Assembly: GCF_016756395.1 (NCBI RefSeq)
Contig: NZ_AP018365.1
Location: 1,681,501-1,745,500, forward strand
Length of the DNA stretch: 64,000 bases
Direction: 5' to 3'
DNA from: Streptomyces sp. SN-593
GTDB lineage: Bacteria > Actinomycetota > Actinomycetes > Streptomycetales > Streptomycetaceae
Shown: piece by piece, positions 18,158-26,600 of the stretch
Layout: the number at the start of each line of letters is the position of its first letter
Position numbering within the stretch: position 1 is the first letter of the stretch
The notes under the pieces: model-generated
The model's database searches: none
Seen by the model: only the letters and a program-made list of their open reading frames with translations
Told to the model about the DNA's origin: nothing
Made by a program: the position numbers and the translations under genes

Positions 18158-18916
18158 ATGGGCGGCGAAGGCGGGCGTGGTCGGGCGAAGTACCGGCGGA
18201 TCGCCGATGATCTGCGCGAGGCTGTCACGCGCGGGCGATACGGTCCCGGCGACCGGCTGCCGGGGGAGAACGACCTCATGGCCTCGTACGAGGTGGCACG
18301 GATGACCGCTCGGCAGGCGCTCGGCGTGCTCCAGAGCGAGGGGATCGCCGAATCCCGCAAGGGCGCCGGGGTGTTCGTCCGCACCTTCCGACCGCTGCGG
18401 CGGCGCGGCATCGAGCGGGTGGCCGAGAACCGGTGGGGCCACGGGCGGTCGATCTGGGCCGCCGACACCGAGGACCGGGAAACGGTGGTGGACCACCTGC
18501 GGGTCACCGAGGAAGCCGCGCCCGCCGGCATCGGCGGCGTACTGGCCCTCGCGGCCGGCGACACGGTCTGCGTGCGCAGGCGCCGGTACGTCCTCGACGG
18601 CAAACCCGTGCTGCTGGCCGCCTCGTACCTGCCGGCGGCACTCGTCAGCGGGTCGGCCGTCACCAGCGCCGACCCCGGCCCCGGTGGCATCTACGCCCGG
18701 CTCGCCGAACTCGGCCACGCCCCGGCCCACTTCCGGGAGGAGATCCGCTCACGGATGCCCTCCGCCGACGAGGCCGATCGGTTGGAACTCGGCACCGGCA
18801 CCCCCGTGATCCTGGTCTGCCGCACCGCGTTCACCGCGGACGGCAGAGCCGTCGAGGTCAACGAGATGACCATGGACGCGGCCTCCTACGTCCTGGAGTA
18901 CGACTTCGACGCCTGA
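18158..18916 (+). CDS. GntR-family (HutC subfamily) transcriptional regulator with UTRA domain
   Basis: 252 residues. The N-terminal winged helix begins KYRRIADDLREAVTRGRYGPGDRLPGEN and includes VARMTARQALGVLQSEGIAESRKGAGVFV. Residues about 95-250 form a UTRA (chorismate-lyase-like) effector domain ending YVLEYDFDA. Ribosome site GGGAGG is seven bases before the ATG. Three TCTAGA-core sites in the divergent intergenic region indicate control of itself and the zinc-ribbon gene. Such regulators often answer to a small metabolite; in actinomycete plasmids related KorSA-type proteins silence transfer genes, but no plasmid genes lie nearby. Confidence 0.9.
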   Translation: MGGEGGRGRAKYRRIADDLREAVTRGRYGPGDRLPGENDLMASYEVARMTARQALGVLQSEGIAESRKGAGVFVRTFRPLRRRGIERVAENRWGHGRSIWAADTEDRETVVDHLRVTEEAAPAGIGGVLALAAGDTVCVRRRRYVLDGKPVLLAASYLPAALVSGSAVTSADPGPGGIYARLAELGHAPAHFREEIRSRMPSADEADRLELGTGTPVILVCRTAFTADGRAVEVNEMTMDAASYVLEYDFDA

Positions 18917-18934
18917 GGGGCGGGCGGGGTGGGG

Positions 18935-20227
18935 TCAGGCGGGGAGGCAGGAGGCGAACGTGGCGAAGTCGCGGTCCTGGTGGGCGTCCAGGGCCAGGAA
19001 GGACGCGCTCGGGTGGGAGGCGAGGCGGCACATGTCGTAGCGGACGCAGGACGGCGGGGTGGCGCCGGAGGCGGTGCGGTACTGGTGGGTGCCGACCAGT
19101 TGGCAGGAGTCGTAGCGGACGAGCGGGCCGTTGTCCGTGAGGGTGTAGCGGTGGGCGCGCAGGGCGTCGGAGAAGGACTTGAACGCGTGCGCGGTGTCGT
19201 CGCAGTCGTTGAAGTGCACGGTGCCGCGGTTCCAGGCGCAGTCGATCACCACGACCGCGTCGTCGCGCAGTTCGAAGCGGATGTCCTCGGCGTGGAAGCG
19301 CTGCACCCCGTCGAAGTGCGAGGGGCGCGGGAAGCGGAAGAAGGCGCTCTCGAAGCCGTAGTCGGGGTGCGCGGTGGGACGGCGGCCGGTGACGATGTAG
19401 CTGCCCGAGCGGCAGGTCACGGAACCGCCGTAGGGGAACTCCAGGAAGTTGCCCCACTCGTAGGTGACGTTCATGTCGGTGAACCAGTAGTTGAGGAACT
19501 GGTCCTGCTGCTCCCGGTCGGTCGAGTGCAGCGACAGCCCCGCGTACAGGAACGCCTTGCGGTACGCGCCGCCCACCCGGCACGCCTCCCACCGCATCTC
19601 GGAGTTGGTGTTGCTGCCGTCGAGCGCGATGCCGTACTCCCACTCCCCCATCCACTCGCAGTCCGAGAAGCGGTAGTTGGCCGCGCCGCCGGTGGAGTAG
19701 GAGTAGAAGAACGAGGCCCCCGGGGTGCCGGAGGTGAAGCGCAGCCCCTCGAACGAGACGTTCTGCCACGTGTCGTTGTTGCGGCACAGGTAGCTGCCGC
19801 CGTCGGGCCCGTCGGTGGTGGCGGGCGCGAAGACGATGTCGCTGATCCGCAGCCCGGCGCCCACGAAGCGCAGCCCGTTGACCTGGTGGGTCGGCGAGTC
19901 GGCGGCCAGCAGCGCGCCGGGCTTCGTCACCCGGTACTGGCCGGGCGGCACCAGGATCACGGTCCGGCCGGTCCCGCCGGCCGCCCGCTTCTCGGCGTAC
20001 GCGTAGGCCGCCTCGAACGCGGCGCTGTCGTCGGTGGTGCCGTCGCCCTTGGCGCCGAAGTCGGCCACCACGTCGGCGTACCCGGGGTGCTGCGGGGGGA
20101 CCGCCCCGGCCGCCGGCGCCTCCCACGCGCCGGACGCCCAGGCCGCCGCACCGGTCCCGGCCAGCGCCGCCGCGCCTCCGTACAGCAGCCGCCGACGGTT
20201 GACGGTGTCGCGGTGCTCGCCGGTCAT
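18935..20227 (-). CDS. Tat-exported right-handed beta-helix (pectate-lyase-3-like) protein
   Basis: 430 residues. The N-terminus NRRRLLYGGAAALAGTGAAAWA looks like a Tat signal (twin Arg, moderately hydrophobic core). The mature protein opens with VVADFGAKGDGTTDDSAAFEAA, the entry motif of the Pectate_lyase_3 beta-helix family found in polysaccharide lyases, GH55 enzymes and phage tailspikes. The rest is short beta-strand turns rich in Asn, Asp, Ser and aromatics. Ribosome site GGGGAGGGG precedes ATG 20227. Catalytic residues cannot be named with certainty, so the substrate is open; a polysaccharide is likely. It sits divergent from ctaA with no obvious functional link. Confidence 0.8.
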   Translation of the reverse strand: MTGEHRDTVNRRRLLYGGAAALAGTGAAAWASGAWEAPAAGAVPPQHPGYADVVADFGAKGDGTTDDSAAFEAAYAYAEKRAAGGTGRTVILVPPGQYRVTKPGALLAADSPTHQVNGLRFVGAGLRISDIVFAPATTDGPDGGSYLCRNNDTWQNVSFEGLRFTSGTPGASFFYSYSTGGAANYRFSDCEWMGEWEYGIALDGSNTNSEMRWEACRVGGAYRKAFLYAGLSLHSTDREQQDQFLNYWFTDMNVTYEWGNFLEFPYGGSVTCRSGSYIVTGRRPTAHPDYGFESAFFRFPRPSHFDGVQRFHAEDIRFELRDDAVVVIDCAWNRGTVHFNDCDDTAHAFKSFSDALRAHRYTLTDNGPLVRYDSCQLVGTHQYRTASGATPPSCVRYDMCRLASHPSASFLALDAHQDRDFATFASCLPA

Positions 20228-20512
20228 CCGGGCCCCTCCCCTTGAGCGTGTCACCGATGATGCTAGGGGGCGACGAGCCCGGGTTGCGGGCCTTTTCCCG
20301 GGATGTACGCCCCACCCCGCCACGGCGTACGTCCCGTGGCGCACGCTTCCTACGCGCCGCCCGTCGGCGCGCCTCCTCCACACCGGCCCCGCGCGCCCCG
20401 CCCGCCCTCCGGCGCGCGCCCAGCCGCGCACGAGGGGCGCGGGGCCGGGGCCGGCACGCCCCGCGACATCCCGCCCCGCACCCCTCGTGAATCCGTGCAC
20501 AAAGGGTGCGCC

Positions 20513-20518
20513 TACCAT
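20513..20518 (+). promoter_or_regulatory. -10 element, leaderless ctaA transcript
   Basis: TACCAT lies with six bases between it and the GTG at 20525. This favours a leaderless message and that start codon, since no ribosome site is in range. Confidence 0.5.
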
Positions 20519-20524
20519 GGCTGG

Positions 20525-21523
20525 GTGCCGAAGCTGCCCGACATCGTGCGAAACCCGCTCGCGTTCATCGCCGCCCGGTGGACCCCGTCTCCCGCGCTGG
20601 TGCGCCGCGCCGTGCTCGCCGCGCTGGTGATGTCCGTGGTGATCGTGGTCACCGGCGGTGCGGTCCGGGTGACGGCCTCCGGCCTGGGCTGCCCGACCTG
20701 GCCGACCTGTAGCGGCGACAGCCTGCTCGGCACCCGCGCGATGGGCGTCCACCACGCCATCGAGATCAGCAACCGCATGCTGACCTACGTGCTGTGCGCG
20801 ACCGTCGGCTGGGCGATCATCGCGATCCGCGCGCAGGCGCCGCTGCGGCGCGGCGTGTACCGGCTGGCGTGGGCGCAGTTCTGGGTGGTCGTCCTCAACG
20901 CCGTGTGGGGCGGGCTGACGGTGCTCACCAAGCTCAACCCCTACGTCGTCTCCTTCCACTTCCTGCTGTCGGCGGCCCTGATCACCGTGGCCGCGCTCAC
21001 CTGGCACCGCATCGGCGAGGGCGACGCCTCGCCCCGCCCGCTGGTCGGCAAGCCGGTACGGCAGCTCGGGCAGGTGCTCGTCGCCGCCTCCGCGGTGCTC
21101 ATCGTCGTCGGCACCCTGGTCAGCGGGGCCGGCCCGCACCCCGGGGAGTCCACGGGCTCGTACAAGGTGCAGCGGATCGACGTGGACTGGCGGACCGTCG
21201 CCCAGCTCCACGCGGACTTCGCGTGGGTGGTCGTCGGCCTGACCGTCGCCCTGTGGTTCGTGCTGCGCGCGGTCGACGCGCCGGTCGGCCCGCAGCACCG
21301 CGTCCGCGACCTGTTCCTGGTGCTGATGGGCCAGGGCGTCATCGGCTACGTCCAGTACTTCACGCACCTGCCGGCGGCCCTGGTCGACCTGCACATGTTC
21401 GGGGCGTGCCTGGTCTGGATCGCGGTCCTGCGGGTGCTGCTGTCCTTCCGCGAGCGCCCCTGCGCCGAGCCCGGCGCGTCGGTGCCCTCGGCCGCGGCGG
21501 CGCCCGCCCGCATCTCCTTGTAG
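20525..21523 (+). CDS. ctaA: Heme A synthase (COX15/CtaA)
   Basis: 332 residues with eight transmembrane helices in two homologous halves. The conserved heme-binding histidines are in GVHHAIEISNRML, SFHFLLSAALI, QLHADFAWV and DLHMFGACLVW. The pair TASGLGCPTWPTCSGDS carries the two-cysteine loop of the Gram-positive type. The enzyme oxidises the heme O methyl group to formyl to give heme A for aa3 oxidase, acting after CtaB encoded at 27.2 kb. GTG 20525 is chosen from the -10 spacing; an in-frame GTG at 20495 is the alternative. Confidence 0.93.
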   Translation: MPKLPDIVRNPLAFIAARWTPSPALVRRAVLAALVMSVVIVVTGGAVRVTASGLGCPTWPTCSGDSLLGTRAMGVHHAIEISNRMLTYVLCATVGWAIIAIRAQAPLRRGVYRLAWAQFWVVVLNAVWGGLTVLTKLNPYVVSFHFLLSAALITVAALTWHRIGEGDASPRPLVGKPVRQLGQVLVAASAVLIVVGTLVSGAGPHPGESTGSYKVQRIDVDWRTVAQLHADFAWVVVGLTVALWFVLRAVDAPVGPQHRVRDLFLVLMGQGVIGYVQYFTHLPAALVDLHMFGACLVWIAVLRVLLSFRERPCAEPGASVPSAAAAPARISL

Positions 21524-21667
21524 GCGAGCCGGGCCCCGCGGCCCCGTCAGACCCGCGAAGTACGCCCGGACCGCCCGCCGGCGGACGGTTCCGCGCGCCC
21601 TGGCGGCGCATCTCCCACGGGAAGCGCCGCCACACGGAGGCGGCGCGGGGAACTTCCGGTCCGGCGG

Positions 21668-22870
21668 TCACCGGGCCGACGGCCGGACCGGACCGCAGGA
21701 GGCAGGACCGCAGGAGATCGGGCCGCGAGGGGCCGGACCGCAATCGGCCGGACCTGCGGGCGCCGCGCTGCGGGCACCGCCCCCCGCGCTCCGGGCGCCG
21801 CCCTCGGCGAGCCGGAAGACCCGGAGCGCGTTGTCCGCGGCGACCAGCGACGTCACGTGGCGGCCGTCCGCCGCGGACCACTCGCCCGCGCGGACGCGCT
21901 CGGCCACGGTCCGCCGCAGCTCCGCGAGGAACCCCTTCGCCGCCGACACGGCCAGCTCGGGAAGCCCGCTCACGCCGCTCGCGTAGAGCACCTTGCCGAA
22001 GGGCGTCCGCCCGAGCACCCCGGCGGGGTCCCTGCCGACGCCGACGTAGACGTGCGGGAGCGCGGCCGCGAGATCGGCGGCGGCCGCTTCATGGGGCTCG
22101 GCCGGCAGCAGGACGACCTCCGCGCCGAGCCCCGCGGTGGCCCGCAGGAAGTCCCCGGCGGCCGCCGGACCCTCGCCCGCCGGCCGGTACCGCAGCAGCA
22201 GTGGCAGCCCGGTGGCCACGGCGTGCCACCGCAGGTGCCGCAGCAGCACGGGGTGGTCGGGCCGCTCCCCCACCGCGCGGGCGGACAGCCAGGCCACGGC
22301 GGCCTGCCGCACCTCCACGGGGCCCGGCGGCCTGGCGTCGCCGCCGTGCCGCGCCGCGTCGTCGCCGGCGCAGGAGAAGCCCGCCGCGCCGAGCGCGGCG
22401 CCGTGCACCGCCTCCGCGAGGTTCGCCAGGAAGGAGCCGACCGTCCCGGAGGTGTCCGCGACCTGCTGGGCGAGCGGTTCGAGCCGGACCGTCTCGACCA
22501 CGGGCGCGCCCGCCGTCGCCGCGAGGTCCTTCGGCGGGGTGAGGTCGCCGGGCTCCCCGGTGTCCAGGACGTACGCCCTGATCCCGGCGCCGCGCAGCAG
22601 TCGCCGGGCGGACTCGTAGGCACCCAGCTCACGGCGCCTGGCGAGGTAGCGGGCCGGCGGGCAGTGCGGCTCCAGGCCGAGCAGCGGCGGGCACCAGCGG
22701 CGCAGCGCGAACCCCGAAGGGCTGTCGAAGAGCGTGGTGCCCGGGGCCGCGGTGCCCGGCAGCCGCGCCTCGAAGGCGCCCAGGCCCAGCTCACCCGGGT
22801 ACACCCCGTGGCAGTGTGCGTCCACCAGGTGTGCCTGTGCCGCCAGGTGTGCCTGTGCCGCGCCGGCCAT
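21668..22870 (-). CDS. Metal-dependent amidohydrolase-like protein
   Basis: About 400 residues. LVDAHCHGVYPGE carries the H-x-H motif that starts amidohydrolase TIM barrels. Further features include RAYVLDTGEPGDLTPP, SCAGDDAARHGG, WHAVATGLPLLLRYRP (second histidine region), LPHVYVGVGRDP, and GKVLYASGVSGLPELAVSAAKGF with the metal-site-side Ser/Gly. This is the FluG/uronate-isomerase-like Amidohydro_2 layout, in which KVLYASDxxxxPE is typical; here Asp is replaced by Gly, so activity is uncertain. The last 35 residues are a Ser/Gly/Cys/Pro repeat (CGPA, CGPV). The start is not firmly fixed: ATG 22870 is preceded by GGGACGG, and the frame is open to 23170. Confidence 0.7.
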   Translation of the reverse strand: MAGAAQAHLAAQAHLVDAHCHGVYPGELGLGAFEARLPGTAAPGTTLFDSPSGFALRRWCPPLLGLEPHCPPARYLARRRELGAYESARRLLRGAGIRAYVLDTGEPGDLTPPKDLAATAGAPVVETVRLEPLAQQVADTSGTVGSFLANLAEAVHGAALGAAGFSCAGDDAARHGGDARPPGPVEVRQAAVAWLSARAVGERPDHPVLLRHLRWHAVATGLPLLLRYRPAGEGPAAAGDFLRATAGLGAEVVLLPAEPHEAAAADLAAALPHVYVGVGRDPAGVLGRTPFGKVLYASGVSGLPELAVSAAKGFLAELRRTVAERVRAGEWSAADGRHVTSLVAADNALRVFRLAEGGARSAGGGARSAAPAGPADCGPAPRGPISCGPASCGPVRPSAR

Positions 22871-22998
22871 CGCCCGCACCGTCCCGTCCGTCGTCGCGGA
22901 CCCGTCCGGGTCCTCGGTCCTGCCGCGGACCCCGCCGAAGCGGGCGGCCCGCACAGGGCCTAACGACCCGGGAGGTGATGGGGAGCGGAAAGGCGCCG

Positions 22999-23334
22999 TC
23001 ACGCGGAGGCGCGACCACCGATCTGGATGCCCGCCATCCGGGTCCATTCGTACGGCCCGGTCCGCACCTTCGCGGCCAGTTCGCCGTCGAACGCCTCGTG
23101 CACGCTCAGCCCCGACGCCTCCACGGCCCGCCGCGCCAGCTCGTGGGTCGGCGCGACCAGGTCGCCCCACGCGCCGTCCTCCCCGACCAGCACGATGCGG
23201 GCGCCGCGCTCCCCGAGGTACGCGATCTGCGCCTCCGCACCGCCGTGCGCGCGCCCGAACGCGTGGATCTCCCTGGTCAGCCGCCGCACGCGCCGCTCGG
23301 CCCTGGGGTCCTTGTCCGCCTTGCTCTCAGCCAT
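22999..23334 (-). CDS. Small conserved actinobacterial protein of unknown function
   Basis: 111 residues, charged N-terminus (MAESKADKDPRAERRVRRL), then ARIVLVGEDGAWGDLVAP and HEAFDGELAAKVRTGPYEWTRMAG. No signal peptide, membrane segment or cysteine. The even codon usage and this intact small fold suggest a real gene. It lies between the amidohydrolase and the repeat region, same strand, 128 bases upstream of the amidohydrolase start. I recognise the type from Streptomyces genomes only as a hypothetical protein. Confidence 0.7.
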   Translation of the reverse strand: MAESKADKDPRAERRVRRLTREIHAFGRAHGGAEAQIAYLGERGARIVLVGEDGAWGDLVAPTHELARRAVEASGLSVHEAFDGELAAKVRTGPYEWTRMAGIQIGGRASA

Positions 23335-23384
23335 ACCCCCACCCTACTCACCGGTAATCCTCCGGCGGAAGGTGCCGGCCGTCC

Positions 23385-23494
23385 GGCTCGTGCGGGGAGC
23401 AGCGGCGGCTCGTGCGGGGGCGCCGCGAGAGGGCTCGTGCGGGGCGGGCGGCGGCTCGTACGGGGAGCGGCGTGGGCTCGTGCGGGGAGCGGCG
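23385..23494. repeat. Five imperfect 22-bp direct repeats
   Basis: GGCTCGTGCGGGG (one copy GGCTCGTACGGGG) begins at 23385, 23407, 23432, 23453 and 23475, spaced 21-25 bases. They fill the gene-free stretch (23335-23686) between the small conserved protein and the GH92 gene. No conserved spacer structure as in CRISPR. Confidence 0.75.
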
Positions 23495-23580
23495 AGGACA
23501 CCGGCACGCGGTGATGCGGCGGCCCGGCGGGGACGGGGAGGAGCCCGGCGGGCGGTGGACCCGGTGGCGGCAGCGAGAAG

Positions 23581-23619
23581 CCCGGCGGGGACCGGGCCTG
23601 GGACCCGGTCCCCGCCGGG
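23581..23619 (-). terminator. Terminator of the GH92 gene
   Basis: Perfect 16-base arms (starting CCCGGCGGGGACCGGG) with a seven-base loop, 68 bases past the GH92 stop codon. Confidence 0.75.
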
Positions 23620-23686
23620 GGGACCGGCCGGCCGACGGTTCCGCCGAACCATCGACCGGCCGGGGCCTGTCAGGCGGCGCGCCGGT

Positions 23687-26600
23687 TCACCCGAGGCCGA
23701 CCGAGAACACGTGCAGGTTCCCGTTGTCCGGCAGCGTCACGCTCGCCACCTGCTTTCCCTGCGGCACCGCGAACGGCGTGGTGGCGAAGACGTACGCGGC
23801 CGGTCCCGCTCCGCCGGACTCGTTGCGGTGGTCGGTGGCGGCCACCAGCGTGTTCCCCAGCACCGGGGTCGAACCGCCGCCGGGCTTCGTCCAGTCGCCG
23901 AAGGACAGGTCGGCCTGCGCCGTGCTGCCGTCGGTGAACGTCACCCGGGCGGTGGCCTGCTGGTCGCCGTTGGTCGCGGTGCCCACGAAGAGCAGACGGG
24001 TGGCGCCCTTGGCGCTGTCCCCGAGTTGGACGGTCTGGCCGTCGGCGACCACGTTGTCCGGCCGCCCCACGGGGGCGTCGGGCCAGACGAAGGTCGTCCC
24101 GGACACCTGCCCGCGCGCACCGCCGTCGAGACCCGCCGCGGCCAGCGCCTCGCGGGAGAAGGTGCTGCCGGCGCCGTCGAGGTCGCCGCCGGCGTGGTCG
24201 CCGTCCTGCGTGGCGCCCACGTTGTCGTAGTCCGCGGCCAGGCTGTCCTTCGCCGCGACCAGGACGATCGCGCCGAGCCGCACCTGCGAAGCGCCCGCGC
24301 CCTTGCCGCGCACCGTCAGCGGCACCTCGTAGTAGCCGTCGGGGGTGCCGGCGGCGGCCCGCACCGCCAGCTCCGCCGTGCCGGCGCCGGTCTTCGCGTC
24401 GAGCACCACCGGCGTGCCGGCGGGTGTGACGGCGAGGCCCTCGGGCGGGGCCGCTGCGACCGACACGGCGTTCGCGTGGCCGGCCAGCCGCTGGACGTGG
24501 ACGGTCAGGTCGGCCGGCGCCCCGCCGGCCGCCACCACGGACTGGTTGGGTGTGGCCGTGGCCAGGAAGTCGCGCTCGGCCGTGCGGTAGGAGGGCGACG
24601 CGTCACTCGGGGAGGCGGCCCAGTGCGTGTCCGGGGTGGTGGACAGCGTGAAGTCCAGGCGCCCGCCGTGCGACACGACCGACGGCGGCAGGTAGGTGCG
24701 CGCCCAGGTGTGCCCGTCCAGGGTGAGCTTGTGGACGTAGGGGGCGTCGTCCGCGGCCTGGGGCGCGCGGATGTCCAGGTCCGCGGCCTTGCCCGGCAGG
24801 TCGAGGACCACCCGCGGGAACATCGGGCTGTTCAGGGTGAGGTCGGCCGTGCCCGGAGTCGCGGGGTACATGCCGAGCGCGGCCCACACGTACCAGGAGG
24901 ACTGCGCCCCCAGGTCGTCGTTGCCGGGCTCGCCGTCGGGGGTGGGACTGAAGAGGGTGGTGGCGATCTCGCGGACCGTCCGCTGCGTCTTCCACGGCTG
25001 GCCGACCTGGTTGTAGACCCACGGCACACCGAAGTCGATCTCGTTGCCGGCCCACATGTAGGGGGCGTTCGGGCCCGCGTTGAGCTGCGAGAAGAACGTG
25101 TCGAGGCGCTGGGCGGCCGCACCCGGCCCGCCCATCGAGGTGATCAGGCCCGCCATGTCCTGCGGCACCAGCCAGTTGTACTGCGCGGCGTTGCCCTCGT
25201 CGTAGCCCTCCTGGCCGAACTGGCCGTCGCCGGGCGTCTGGAAGCCGGTCGCGTCGGGGAACCGGCCGTCCTCGCCGCGCGGTTCGAGGTAGCCGCTGGC
25301 GGGGTCGAGGATGTTCTGCCAGTTCTGTCCGCGCCGGCTGAAGGTGCCCGCCACCGCGTCCTGGCCGGCGGCGCCGGCGAGTTGCGCGATCGAGAAGTCG
25401 TCGACGGCCCACTCCAGGGTCTCCGAGGCGCCGACGTGCCCGTGGTCGCCCTTGGCGGCGTCGTCCTCGGGCGCGTAGCCGCGCTCGACGTACTCCTGGA
25501 CGCCGGGCCGCTCCTGGTAGGCACCCGCGGTGGCGTCCACCGTGGTCGCGCCCTTGACCAGGTACTTCAGCGCCGTCTTGAGGTCGAAGTCGCGCGCGCC
25601 GTACGCGTACAGGTTGGCGATGAGCGGCACCGAGTTGTCGCCAGTCATCTGGCCGGTGTACGCGTTGGCCAGCGGCCAGCGCGGCCACCAGCCGCCCTGT
25701 TCGGCGTCGTTGACCAGGGACTGGGCCATGTCGCTGGCCTGCTGGGGGAAGAGCATCGCCTGGAGGGGCGCGAGCGAGCGGTAGGTGTCCCAGTCGGAGA
25801 AGTTCGTGTACTGCGCGTGTCCCCCGGCCAGGGTGCGCACCTTGCCGTCGAAGCCGATGTACCGCCCGTCGGCGTCGTTGAAGGTGTTCGGGTGCATCAA
25901 CGAGTGGTAGAGCGCGGTGTAGAACGTCTTCAGCTCGTCGGTGTCCCTGCCCGCGACGCGTACCTTGCCCAGCGTCCGCGTCCACGCGTCACGGGTCTGC
26001 CGGTGCAGCGCGTCGAGGTCCCAGCCGGGCACCTCGGCGGCCATGTTGGCCTGCGCCCCGGCCACGGACACGTAGGACATCGAGACCTTGGCCCGCACGG
26101 TACGGCTGCCGCCGTCGCCGAAGGTGAGGTAGGCGCCCGCCCCGGCGGCGCTGGCGGAGTCGCCTCCCGCGGTCACCGACCTGCCGTCCCAGGTGCCGTG
26201 CGCGGTGAAGGGCTGGTCGAAGGTGATCGCGTAGTAGACCGTGTACTGGTTGCCCTTGCCGCAGAAGTCGCCGGTGGTCGCCGAGCCGGTGACCTCGCGG
26301 TCTCCGACGACCCGCACGTCGGCGTCCTTGTCGCCGTCGAGGCTGCCGCCGGCCTTGACCAGCAGTTGCGCCGCGGCGGAGCCCTCGGGGAAGGTGAAGG
26401 CGGCCAGGCCGGTGCGGGTGGACGCGGTCAACTCGGCCCGCACGCCCGACGCGTCGAGGGTGACCGCGTAGTAGCCGGGCTCGGCCTTCTCTCCGGTGTG
26501 CGTGAAGTGCTCGGTGAGGTTCCAGGGGGTGGCGCCGACGTCGCCGGTCACCGGCAGGATCGGCACGTCGCCGAAGGCGCGGCAGCCGACGGAGGCGTGG

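Noticed and set aside
17255-18916. Integrative conjugative element suggested by the KorSA-like GntR regulator
   Set aside because: No integrase, tRNA attachment site, replication or transfer gene lies in the surrounding 10 kb.
23385-23494. CRISPR array
   Set aside because: Repeat unit is imperfect, gaps are 8-12 bases and G/C-rich, and no cas genes are present.
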